Source: Afipia sp.
GTDB taxonomy: Bacteria > Pseudomonadota > Alphaproteobacteria > Rhizobiales > Xanthobacteraceae
Direction: 5' to 3'
Assembly: GCA_020056155.1 (NCBI GenBank)
Contig: JAGVII010000442.1
Coordinates: 1-5,641, forward strand
Length of the DNA stretch: 5,641 nt
The notes beneath the pieces were generated by a model. That model did not search any database and was not told where the DNA came from. It saw only the letters and a program-made list of their open reading frames with translations. The translations under genes were made by a program, and so were the position numbers. This document shows positions 1 to 5,483 of the stretch, one piece after another (positions within the stretch are counted from its first letter, which is position 1; the number at the start of each line of letters is the position of its first letter).

Positions 1-536
1 AAGCCCTGCGCCTTGTGGGTCATGGTCCAGGGAAAGCATGCAATGTCGGCGATGGAATAGTCGTCGCCCGCCACATAAGCGCCGGTCTTGCCGAGCTGCC
101 GGTCGAGCACGGCATAGAGCCGCTCCGCTTCATCGCGGTAACGCTGGATTGCGTAAGGAATCTTTTCGGTCGAATACAACGCGAAGTGACCGTGCTGGCC
201 GAGCATCGGGCCGAGCCCGCCCATCTGCCACATCACCCACTGGATCACCTTGAACCGGCCGCGCACGTCTTTCGGCAGAAAGCGCCCGGTCTTTTCGGCG
301 AGATAGATCAAAATCGCGCCGGTCTCGAACATCGGGATCGGCTCACCGCCGTCCGCTGGGGCGCGGTCGATGATCGCGGGAATGCGGTTATTCGGGCTGA
401 TCTTGAGGAACTCAGGCGCGAACTGCTCGCCGGTCCGGATGTTCACCGGAAACACCGTGTAAGGCAGTCCGAGTTCTTCCAGCATGATCGAGATTTTCCA
501 CCCGTTGGGTGTCGGCGCGTAATAAAGATCGATCAT
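1..536 (-). CDS. yfcG: YfcG-like GST-fold disulfide-bond oxidoreductase (partial, C-terminus off the left edge)
   Basis: Reading the minus strand from the ATG at 534-536 gives 178 open codons that run off position 1. The N-terminus, [16 protein letters not shown], is nearly the E. coli YfcG sequence as I remember it. The thioredoxin-like domain covers about residues 1-85. Thr9 and Asn11 sit where YfcG contacts glutathione, and there is no catalytic Cys. The cis-proline segment NNRIPAI is at 49-55, and the G-site FETGAI at 70-75. The all-alpha domain follows, with [11 protein letters not shown] at 104-114 and the conserved DYSIADIA at 159-166. E. coli YfcG has 215 residues, so about 35-45 residues are missing at the window edge rather than lost by truncation. 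The family reduces disulfides using bound glutathione in the cytoplasm. A GGA lies about 7 bases before the start. The gene is divergent from the methionine synthase, with 152 bases between starts. The family is secure; the exact substrate is not known. Confidence 0.9.
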   Translation of the reverse strand, partial: MIDLYYAPTPNGWKISIMLEELGLPYTVFPVNIRTGEQFAPEFLKISPNNRIPAIIDRAPADGGEPIPMFETGAILIYLAEKTGRFLPKDVRGRFKVIQWVMWQMGGLGPMLGQHGHFALYSTEKIPYAIQRYRDEAERLYAVLDRQLGKTGAYVAGDDYSIADIACFPWTMTHKAQG

Positions 537-611
537 GGGATGTCCGCGAGTGAGGATGATGCGCCGATCCTAACCGCGCTCCCGATCACATTCCATCCCG
601 CAAGCGCGAAC

Positions 612-639
612 AGCTTGTATGCCATAGCTTGTATGTCAT
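612..639. repeat. Tandem 14-bp direct repeat in the divergent intergenic region
   Basis: Two adjacent copies, AGCTTGTATGCCAT (612-625) and AGCTTGTATGTCAT (626-639), differ at one base. They lie between the divergent starts of the YfcG-like gene (536) and the methionine synthase gene (689), about 50 bases before the latter. The position suits a tandem operator site or promoter element, but no regulator gene is nearby and no clear -35/-10 pair was recognised. I saw no match to a SAM riboswitch here. Confidence 0.55.
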
Positions 640-677
640 GGCCTCGGCATGGCAGATAAGCGTGCAACAAAATCAAC

Positions 678-682
678 GGAAG
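678..682 (+). promoter_or_regulatory. Ribosome binding site deciding the methionine synthase start
   Basis: GGAAG followed by a 6-base spacer leads to the ATG at 689-691. The reading frame stays open upstream to another ATG at 629, but that ATG has no such site. The 20 extra residues it would add (rich in Q, R and S) do not look like part of the family. The downstream ATG is therefore preferred. Confidence 0.75.
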
Positions 683-688
683 CGCCCC

Positions 689-1711
689 ATGCTGTTTCAA
701 ACGACCATCGCCGGTTCATTGCCGAAGCCCGACTGGCTGGCCGAGCCCAATACGCTGTGGGCGCCATGGAAGCTCAAGGGCGCGGAACTCGTCAGTGCCA
801 AGCGCGACGCGACGCTGCTCTGGGTCAAAATCCAGGAAGATGCCGGTATCGATATCGTCACCGAAGGCGAGCAGGCGCGGCAGCATTTCGTCCACGGATT
901 TCTGGAGCGGGTCGAGGGAATCGATTTCGCCCACAAGGTCGAAATGGGAATCCGGAAAGATCGCTACAAGGCCATGGTGCCGCAGGTGGTCGCCCCCTTG
1001 AAGCTGAAAGGCCGCGTCCATGCCGACGAGGCGCAGGCCGCGCGGGCGCACACCACGCGCAAGCTGAAATTCACCCTGCCCGGTCCGATGACCATCATCG
1101 ACACGCTCGCGGACAGTTATTATGGCGACCGCGTCAAGATGGCGTTCGCCTTCGCCGAATTGCTCAACGCCGAAGCCAAGGCACTACAGGCCGACGGCGT
1201 CGACATGATCCAGTTCGACGAGCCCGCCTTCAACGTGTTCATGGACGAGGTCAACGACTGGGGCATCGAGGCGCTGACCCGCGCCGCGCAGGGCCTCACC
1301 TGCCAGACCGCCGTGCACATCTGCTACGGCTACGGTATCAAGGCCAACACCGACTGGAAAGAATCCCTTGGCGCCGAATGGCGGCAATACGAGCAGATTT
1401 TCCCGGCCATCGACAAGAGCCCGATCCAGCAGGTCGCCATCGAATGCCGCAACTCGCATGTGCCGCTTGAATTGCTCGCGCTGCTCAAAGGCAAGGTGGT
1501 GCAGGCCGGCGTGATCGATGTCGCCAGTGATGTCGTCGAGACGCCGGAAGACGTCGTGAAAACGATCGAAGCCGTGATGAAATTCGTGCCGAAGCAAAAT
1601 ATCGTCGCGACCACGAACTGCGGCATGGCGCCGATGCGCCGCGACATCGCGGAAGCCAAGCTGCGCGCGCTCGGCGCGGGGGCGAAGCTGGCGCGGGAGA
1701 AGCTGGGGTAA
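689..1711 (+). CDS. Stand-alone MetE-type methionine synthase, probably folate-independent (MesD-like)
   Basis: The product has 340 residues and corresponds only to the C-terminal zinc-dependent barrel of MetE (E. coli MetE has 753 residues). The N-terminal substrate loop, TIAGSLPKPDW (6-16), matches the MetE family. FDEPAF (176-181) carries Asp177, the homocysteine-contact position. The four zinc ligands are all in place: His210 and Cys212 in VHICYGYG, Glu252 in IECRNSH, and Cys311 in TTNCGMAP. It should transfer a methyl group to the homocysteine thiol, forming methionine in the cytoplasm. MetE needs its N-terminal half to use methyl-tetrahydrofolate, so the methyl donor here may differ. 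From memory, the sequence closely resembles MesD, the short synthase of aerobic bacteria reported to need the partner MesX (DUF1852). No MesX gene is visible in this window. Older annotation would call it metE or 5-methyltetrahydropteroyltriglutamate-homocysteine methyltransferase. It is monocistronic here, and a hairpin repeat follows directly after the stop. Confidence 0.9.
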   Translation: MLFQTTIAGSLPKPDWLAEPNTLWAPWKLKGAELVSAKRDATLLWVKIQEDAGIDIVTEGEQARQHFVHGFLERVEGIDFAHKVEMGIRKDRYKAMVPQVVAPLKLKGRVHADEAQAARAHTTRKLKFTLPGPMTIIDTLADSYYGDRVKMAFAFAELLNAEAKALQADGVDMIQFDEPAFNVFMDEVNDWGIEALTRAAQGLTCQTAVHICYGYGIKANTDWKESLGAEWRQYEQIFPAIDKSPIQQVAIECRNSHVPLELLALLKGKVVQAGVIDVASDVVETPEDVVKTIEAVMKFVPKQNIVATTNCGMAPMRRDIAEAKLRALGAGAKLAREKLG

Positions 1712-1715
1712 CCTT

Positions 1716-1792
1716 CGTCATTGCGAGCGAAGCGAAGCAATCCAGTCTATGAGAAAATGGATTGCTTCGTCGCTCCGCTCCTCGCAATGACG
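1716..1792. repeat. Long imperfect palindromic repeat (TCATTGCGAG family), a likely bidirectional terminator
   Basis: The left arm (1716-1744) begins CGTCATTGCGAG and ends GAAGCAATCCA. The right arm (1758-1792) is its reverse complement apart from a 6-base length difference in the middle and a few mismatches. The loop is 13 bases (1745-1757). The outer 12 and inner 11 base pairs are perfect. The element fills almost the whole gap between the convergent stops of the methionine synthase gene (1711) and gpt (1802). Its RNA would form a strong hairpin from either strand. Repeats of this sequence type are scattered in many copies through Bradyrhizobium-like genomes. A terminator role is inferred from position; there is no clear U-tract. 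Confidence 0.85.
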
Positions 1793-1801
1793 GCCGCGAA
1801 G

Positions 1802-2314
1802 CTACGCCGCCCCGTCCCGGATCGGCGGCAGATACGACAGCCCCGTGTCCCACGGGAAAAATATCCATGTGTCCTGCGACACTTCCGTGATGAAGGTATC
1901 GACCAGCGGCTTGCCCATCGGCTTGGCATAGACTGCGGCGATGTGCGCCTGTGGCACCAGATCGCGCACGATGCGCGCGGTCTTGCCGGTGTCGACCAGA
2001 TCCTCGACCACCAGCAATCCCTTGCCGGTGCCGCCGCCGAGCCGCGCCACCGCGTCGGAGATGCCCTTCAGCACGGTCGGCTCGCTCACCTGCGAGGTGT
2101 GGCTGTAACTCGACACGCACAGCGTATCGATGACGCGGATGCCGAGTTCGCGCGCGATGACCGCCGCAGGCACCAGCCCGCCGCGCGTTACGGCAATCAT
2201 CGCTTCAAACGGACCCGCGCCGCTCAGCCGCCATGCCAGCGCCCGCGCATCGCGATGGAACTGGTCCCACGACACCGGAAACGGTTTACGCGCGCCTTCG
2301 TCGTTTGTCGTCAC
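1802..2314 (-). CDS. gpt: Xanthine(-guanine) phosphoribosyltransferase
   Basis: The 170-residue product is a type I phosphoribosyltransferase that converts xanthine or guanine plus PRPP to XMP or GMP in purine salvage. E. coli Gpt has 152 residues, and the extra length here is mainly N-terminal. An early RGG turn (TRGGLVPA, 43-50) is followed by the PRPP-binding loop [12 protein letters not shown] (102-113), with Glu104 and Asp105 as the acidic pair. The C-terminal part ([11 protein letters not shown], then [12 protein letters not shown] and the final PPI) follows E. coli Gpt closely, with Trp in the base-binding region. The start is a GTG at 2312-2314, preceded by AAGAGGAG and a 6-base spacer. 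A longer frame from an ATG at 2389 would translate through a hairpin repeat and is rejected. It is the third gene of a minus-strand run but is 161 bases from its upstream neighbour, so it may have its own promoter. Confidence 0.93.
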   Translation of the reverse strand: MTTNDEGARKPFPVSWDQFHRDARALAWRLSGAGPFEAMIAVTRGGLVPAAVIARELGIRVIDTLCVSSYSHTSQVSEPTVLKGISDAVARLGGGTGKGLLVVEDLVDTGKTARIVRDLVPQAHIAAVYAKPMGKPLVDTFITEVSQDTWIFFPWDTGLSYLPPIRDGAA

Positions 2315-2320
2315 ATCGGT

Positions 2321-2328
2321 CTCCTCTT
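2321..2328 (-). promoter_or_regulatory. Ribosome binding site of gpt, next to a start-stop codon pair
   Basis: On the minus strand AAGAGGAG is followed by ACCGAT and then the GTG start. An ATG overlaps this GTG by one base (2314-2316) and is followed immediately by TGA (2311-2313). The same site could therefore initiate either at the GTG that opens gpt or at a dead-end ATG with only a 4-base spacer. The site lies 2 bases downstream of a repeat hairpin (2331-2349). Confidence 0.75.
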
Positions 2329-2330
2329 TA

Positions 2331-2438
2331 CCTCTCCCGTGGGGAGAGGTCGGACTGCAGAGCAGTCCGGGTGAGGGCGTAGAATCCATCGATAGATCGA
2401 ACGCCCCTCACCCAACCCTCTCCCCGACGGGGAGAGGG
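2331..2438. repeat. Multi-hairpin intergenic repeat, copy 1
   Basis: This is a compound palindromic element. Hairpin one is CCTCTCCC/GGGAGAGG (2331-2338 with 2342-2349). Hairpin two is CGGACTGC/GCAGTCCG (2351-2358 with 2362-2369, loop AGA). An outer pairing joins GGGTGAGGGCGT (2369-2380) to ACGCCCCTCACCC (2401-2413) with a one-base bulge. The last hairpin is CCCTCTCCCC/GGGGAGAGGG (2416-2425 with 2429-2438), 10 perfect pairs. It fills the gap between the thioesterase stop (2476) and gpt (2314). Elements of this kind are abundant in Bradyrhizobium-like genomes. A second copy, related in layout, occurs at 5369-5468. It may act as a transcript-end stabiliser or attenuator between the two genes; that role is inference. 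Confidence 0.85.
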
Positions 2439-2475
2439 AGTGCATCCTGTCGCTCGGTGGCCATTCCCGCTCATG

Positions 2476-2892
2476 TCACATTTTCCGGACCATCGCCGTC
2501 GCGGTGCCGGTGGCAACGAGCTTGCCGTCCTGAAACAGCTCGCCGGCCAGATGGAGAATGTCCTTGCCCTGCTTGGTGACCCGTCCCGTTCCCCGAAGCT
2601 TGCCGATTTTTGCCGGGCGGTGAAACTGGACGTTGATCGCGAGCGTCGGCGCGAACTCGCCAACGCTCAGCAATGTCGCCGAGGCAAGACCCATGCAGTC
2701 GTCCAGCATCGCGGACAGGAAGCCGCCCTGCACGATGCCGATCGGGTTGGCAAACTCCGGCCGGCCCTCGAACCCGAGTTCGACGGTGTGCGCGTCGAGA
2801 TCGTAGCCGATAATGTCCAGCCCCAGGGTCTTGGCGCATTCCGGCGGCGGCACCTTCCCGGCGGCGATAGCCTCGAAAAATCGTTCGCTCAT
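2476..2892 (-). CDS. PaaI-family hotdog-fold acyl-CoA thioesterase
   Basis: The 138-residue product has the length and layout of a single hotdog domain. After a short helix (CAKTLGLDIIGYD, 19-31) comes the signature NPIGIVQGGFLSAMLDDCMG (49-68). Gln55 occupies the position of the HGG histidine of PaaI, and Asp64, nine residues on, matches the catalytic acid of that family. The strands INVQFHRPAKIG (86-97) and GTGRVTKQGK (101-110) follow, ending with GKLVATGTATAMV (123-135). The family hydrolyses acyl- or aryl-CoA thioesters as cytoplasmic oligomers; the substrate here cannot be read from sequence. The ATG at 2890-2892 has a GGAAGG 7 bases upstream, which decides against a longer frame that starts inside the upstream gene. 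Only 19 bases separate it from the CinA-like stop, so the two are almost certainly cotranscribed. Confidence 0.88.
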   Translation of the reverse strand: MSERFFEAIAAGKVPPPECAKTLGLDIIGYDLDAHTVELGFEGRPEFANPIGIVQGGFLSAMLDDCMGLASATLLSVGEFAPTLAINVQFHRPAKIGKLRGTGRVTKQGKDILHLAGELFQDGKLVATGTATAMVRKM

Positions 2893-2911
2893 GGCATGAC
2901 CTTCCGCGGCA

Positions 2912-3646
2912 CTACTTCGCGACCTTGAGGTTCGCCAGCATGGCCTCGACTTCCACCATCGCCGCGCGCAGCTTGGCCTCGTCCCGCGACCGCACCACGA
3001 CATTGGTATTCGGCTTGCCGTTCTCGTCGAGGAACGGATAGCTGCCGATGCTGGTGTCGGGGTTAGCTTCCTGAATGGCGCGCAGCGGCGTGCCGATGTC
3101 GCCTTCGCGCGCATTGGCGCGCACCGAGTCCGACAGCATGCGCACGCCGGATTTCAGCTTCGGCGAGACAATGTCCATCATCGCCTGCATGATCGACGGC
3201 ACACCGGCCATCACGATGACATTGCCGAGCTTGAAGCCGGGCGCGAGGATGGTCGCGCTCGAGATTAATTCCGCCCCGTCCGGGATACGCGCCATCCTTA
3301 AACGAGCCTCGTTCAGGTCCGCTCCGAAACGCTCCTCGAAGCGGGCCACCACCTCGGGATGAAGATCGATCTTGACCCCGAACGCCTTGGCTACGCTGTC
3401 GGCGGTGATGTCGTCGTGGGTCGGCCCGATGCCGCCCGTGGTGAAGACGTAGGTGTAGCGTTCACGCAGGGCGTCGAGCGCCTCGATGATCGAGTCTTCC
3501 TCGTCGGCCACGACCCGCACTTCCTTCAGGTCGATGCCGATATTGGTCAGGTATTCGGCGATGAAGCCGATGTTCTTGTCCTTGGTGCGCCCGGACAGGA
3601 TTTCATCGCCGATCACGAGAATGCCGGCGGTGACGATCTCACTCAT
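2912..3646 (-). CDS. CinA N-terminal-type (COG1058) MoaB/MogA-fold nucleotide-utilising protein
   Basis: The 244-residue product begins MSEIVTAGILVIGDEILSGRTKD. The MoaB/MogA-like molybdopterin-binding fold covers about residues 4-170. Its signature segments are GDEILSG (13-19) and TTGGIGPTHDDIT (69-81), and AGVPSIM follows later. About 70 more residues form the small domain typical of CinA N-terminal regions, ending NTNVVVRSRDEAKLRAAM. The nicotinamide-nucleotide amidase (PncC) domain of full-length CinA (about 400 residues) is absent. Relatives are linked to ADP-ribose or nucleotide pyrophosphatase activity, and some are annotated as competence/damage-inducible protein A or as molybdopterin-binding. 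The actual role here is not established. The ATG at 3644-3646 is preceded by GGAGGAGAG with a 5-base spacer; the longer frame from 3685 adds 13 arginine- and glycine-rich residues and lacks such a site. It heads the minus-strand run and overlaps no neighbour. Confidence 0.9.
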   Translation of the reverse strand: MSEIVTAGILVIGDEILSGRTKDKNIGFIAEYLTNIGIDLKEVRVVADEEDSIIEALDALRERYTYVFTTGGIGPTHDDITADSVAKAFGVKIDLHPEVVARFEERFGADLNEARLRMARIPDGAELISSATILAPGFKLGNVIVMAGVPSIMQAMMDIVSPKLKSGVRMLSDSVRANAREGDIGTPLRAIQEANPDTSIGSYPFLDENGKPNTNVVVRSRDEAKLRAAMVEVEAMLANLKVAK

Positions 3647-3687
3647 CTCAACTCTCCTCCTGCCGCGGACTTCCGGGCCACCCACCG

Positions 3688-3710
3688 GTACGCCAGGAAC
3701 TTTGGCGTAC
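3688..3710. promoter_or_regulatory. Inverted repeat in the 248-bp divergent intergenic region
   Basis: GTACGCCA (3688-3695) and TGGCGTAC (3703-3710) form a perfect 8-bp dyad around a 7-base spacer. The element lies 42 bases upstream of the CinA-like start and about 185 bases upstream of the ATP-grasp start. It could be an operator or a short hairpin in the CinA-like leader. The rest of the 3647-3894 gap shows no convincing gene, and I could not assign a sigma-70-type promoter. Confidence 0.45.
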
Positions 3711-3894
3711 GCAACGCATTGAAGTCACGAGCTTTTGCCGCATCCATGGGCAGATGCCCGCCCGTTTTTCAGGCAGATCGACGCAAGATCCCGCCAATTG
3801 CCCGCAGGCAATGCATATCGCGCTGGCCCAACCCTTGCTACCATCAGTTTGAGCAGCGGGACGGACCACTGACGAGAAAGAAGCGTACTGGTTT

Positions 3895-5310
3895 ATGGCA
3901 GTTGCCTTCGATGAAATGAATGGACCGGGCGGCGCGCTTCGCTCCGCCTATCACGAACTCTCCCTCTGGCTGAAGGAGACCCCTCCGGACGCGCTGGAAT
4001 ACCGGCGTCAGGAGGCCGAACTGCTGTTCCGGCGGATCGGCATCACCTTCGCGGTCTACGGCGAGGCCGAATCCACCGAGCGGCTGATCCCATTTGACGT
4101 CATCCCCCGGATCCTGTCCGGCAAGGAATGGACGACGATGGAAAAGGGGCTGAAGCAGCGCGTCAAGGCGCTCAACATGTTTCTCGGCGACATCTACCAC
4201 GGCCGCGACATTCTCCGCGCCAAGATCGTCCCCGACGATCTGATCTTCCAGAATCCGGTGTTCAGGCCGGAGATGAACGGGCAGGACGTCCCGCACGACG
4301 TCTATGTCCACATCGCCGGGATCGACATCGTGCGCGTCGATTCCGAGAACTTCTACGTGCTGGAAGACAACGCCCGCACGCCGTCAGGCGTGTCCTACAT
4401 GCTGGAAAACCGCGAAATCATGATGCGGCTGTTTCCGGACCTGTTCGCGCGCCACCGCGTGGCGCCGGTGGAGAACTATCCGGACGAACTCCTGGCCGCG
4501 CTGCGCTCGGTGGCGCCCCTCACCTCGAAGGCCGAACCGACCGTCGCGCTGCTGACACCCGGCATTTACAACTCGGCCTATTACGAACATTCGTTCCTGG
4601 CGGACAAGCTCGGCGTCGAACTGGTCGAGGGCCGCGACCTCATCGTCAAGAACGATGAAGTGTTCATGCGCACCACCGAGGGACTGAAACGCGTCGATGT
4701 GATCTATCGCCGCGTCGATGACGACTTCCTCGATCCGCTCACCTTCCGCCCTGACTCCGTTCTTGGCGTTCCGGGCCTGATGTCGGCTTACATCGCCGGC
4801 AACGTCACGCTGGCCAACGCGGTCGGCACCGGCATCGCCGACGACAAGGCGGTGTACAGCTACATGCCGGACATCGTGAAATTCTATCTCGGCGAAGAGC
4901 CGATCCTGAAGAACGTGCCGACCTACCGCTGCCGCGAGCCGGATGATTTCAAATACGTGCTCGACAACCTGAAGGATCTCGTGGTCAAGGAGGTTCACGG
5001 CTCCGGCGGTTACGGCATGCTGATCGGCCCCGCATCCACCAAGGAGGCGATCGAATCCTTCCGCGCCAAACTGCTGAAAGAGCCCGAAGGCTTCATCGCC
5101 CAGCCGACGCTTGCGCTCTCGACCTGCCCGACCTGCACGGCGTCGGGCCTCGCGCCGCGTCACGTCGATCTGCGGCCGTTCGTGCTGACCGGCAGGGATC
5201 ACGTCACCGTGGTGCCTGGCGGGTTGACCCGCGTGGCGCTCAAGGAAGGTTCGCTCGTGGTCAATTCCAGCCAGGGCGGCGGCACCAAAGACACCTGGAT
5301 TCTGGAATGA
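3895..5310 (+). CDS. Circularly permuted ATP-grasp enzyme (COG2308, DUF404/DUF407), predicted peptide ligase
   Basis: The 471-residue product matches the circularly permuted type 2 ATP-grasp family in length and motif order. Conserved blocks are FDVIPRILSGKEW (67-79), a nucleotide/metal-binding EDNARTPSGVSYM (157-169), VIYRRVDDDFLDP (269-281), NAVGTGIADDKAVYSYMP (308-325), the glycine-rich loop VVKEVHGSGGYG (363-374), HVDLRPFVL (423-431) and a C-terminal PGGLTRVALKEGS block ending SSQGGGTKDTW (458-468). ATP-grasp enzymes form amide bonds through acyl-phosphates. This family is predicted to make or attach a peptide, but to my knowledge its substrate is unknown. There is no signal peptide or membrane segment, so it should be cytoplasmic. 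The start is weakly supported: only GAAAGAAG lies about 12 bases before it. However, the residues after it fit the family, and the next Met (residue 8) has no better site. A CPTC pair (Cys411, Cys414) stands out. The alpha-E gene follows on the same strand after a 173-bp repeat-filled gap. Confidence 0.93.
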   Translation: MAVAFDEMNGPGGALRSAYHELSLWLKETPPDALEYRRQEAELLFRRIGITFAVYGEAESTERLIPFDVIPRILSGKEWTTMEKGLKQRVKALNMFLGDIYHGRDILRAKIVPDDLIFQNPVFRPEMNGQDVPHDVYVHIAGIDIVRVDSENFYVLEDNARTPSGVSYMLENREIMMRLFPDLFARHRVAPVENYPDELLAALRSVAPLTSKAEPTVALLTPGIYNSAYYEHSFLADKLGVELVEGRDLIVKNDEVFMRTTEGLKRVDVIYRRVDDDFLDPLTFRPDSVLGVPGLMSAYIAGNVTLANAVGTGIADDKAVYSYMPDIVKFYLGEEPILKNVPTYRCREPDDFKYVLDNLKDLVVKEVHGSGGYGMLIGPASTKEAIESFRAKLLKEPEGFIAQPTLALSTCPTCTASGLAPRHVDLRPFVLTGRDHVTVVPGGLTRVALKEGSLVVNSSQGGGTKDTWILE

Positions 5311-5330
5311 GCAGCACCTTCACGTCTTAC

Positions 5331-5348
5331 GCCTGCGAATGCGCAGGC
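5331..5348 (+). terminator. Short hairpin just after the ATP-grasp gene
   Basis: GCCTGCG (5331-5337) and CGCAGGC (5342-5348) form a 7-bp GC-rich stem with a 4-base loop, starting 21 bases after the stop. There is no T-run after it, so it is at best a weak or factor-assisted terminator, or a pause or processing site between the two genes. Confidence 0.35.
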
Positions 5349-5368
5349 AGCGCATCCGCCTCCTTCCT

Positions 5369-5468
5369 CCCCTCCCCCTTGCGGGGAGGGGTCGGGGGTG
5401 GGGGTGTGACGCGAACAGAACTCTCGCCTTGTCCCCCCTCCCCAACCCTCCCCCGCAAGGGGGGAGGG
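5369..5468. repeat. Multi-hairpin intergenic repeat, copy 2, with a G-quadruplex pattern
   Basis: The layout matches the element at 2331-2438. The left hairpin is CCCCTCCCC/GGGGAGGGG (5369-5377 with 5383-5391, loop CTTGC). A G-rich strand (5394-5404) is imperfectly complementary to the C-rich 5433-5443. The right hairpin is CCCTCCCCC/GGGGGAGGG (5446-5454 with 5460-5468). On the plus strand, four G-runs (5383-5386, 5388-5391, 5394-5398, 5400-5404) are separated by loops of 1, 2 and 1 bases, a canonical G-quadruplex pattern. The element sits inside the ATP-grasp/alpha-E gene pair and ends 15 bases before the alpha-E start. A small frame through it (5339-5542) is not a gene. Confidence 0.85.
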
Positions 5469-5483
5469 AGAAAAAACTGACGC

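Noticed and set aside
15..659. Plus-strand open frame of 214 codons
   Set aside because: It is antisense to the clearly recognisable YfcG-like gene, shows no family resemblance, and its end runs into the divergent promoter region.
537..688. Possible SAM riboswitch before the methionine synthase gene
   Set aside because: No SAM-II-like pseudoknot core or other recognised aptamer pattern was seen, and the space is short and mostly taken by the tandem repeat.
1721..2374. Plus-strand open frame of 217 codons
   Set aside because: It begins inside the palindromic repeat, runs antisense to gpt and ends in the next repeat; its arginine- and histidine-rich product is typical of a shadow frame.
2315..2389. 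N-terminal extension of gpt to an upstream ATG
   Set aside because: The 25 added residues are translated repeat hairpins (PSPGLL, SPHGRG), and a strong ribosome binding site precedes the internal GTG.
2331..2438. Possible CRISPR or insertion-sequence remnant
   Set aside because: There are no evenly spaced repeats with unique spacers, no transposase fragment and no target-site duplication; the symmetry is explained by hairpins.
2893..3114. N-terminal extension of the thioesterase into the CinA-like gene
   Set aside because: It would overlap the upstream gene in another frame, and the ATG at 2892 has a well-placed GGAAGG.
3648..3869. Minus-strand 73-codon frame just upstream of the CinA-like gene, with a TGAGATG junction
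   Set aside because: The junction looks like translational coupling, but the product is rich in Trp, Cys and Arg with no recognisable pattern, and the strong GGAGGAGAG before the CinA-like ATG makes coupling unnecessary.
3359..3919. Plus-strand 186-codon frame over the CinA-like start and the intergenic region
   Set aside because: It is antisense to conserved CinA motifs in its first half, overlaps the ATP-grasp start, and resembles no known family.
4384..5202. Minus-strand open frame of 272 codons
   Set aside because: It is fully antisense to the well-conserved ATP-grasp gene and is explained by high GC and codon bias.
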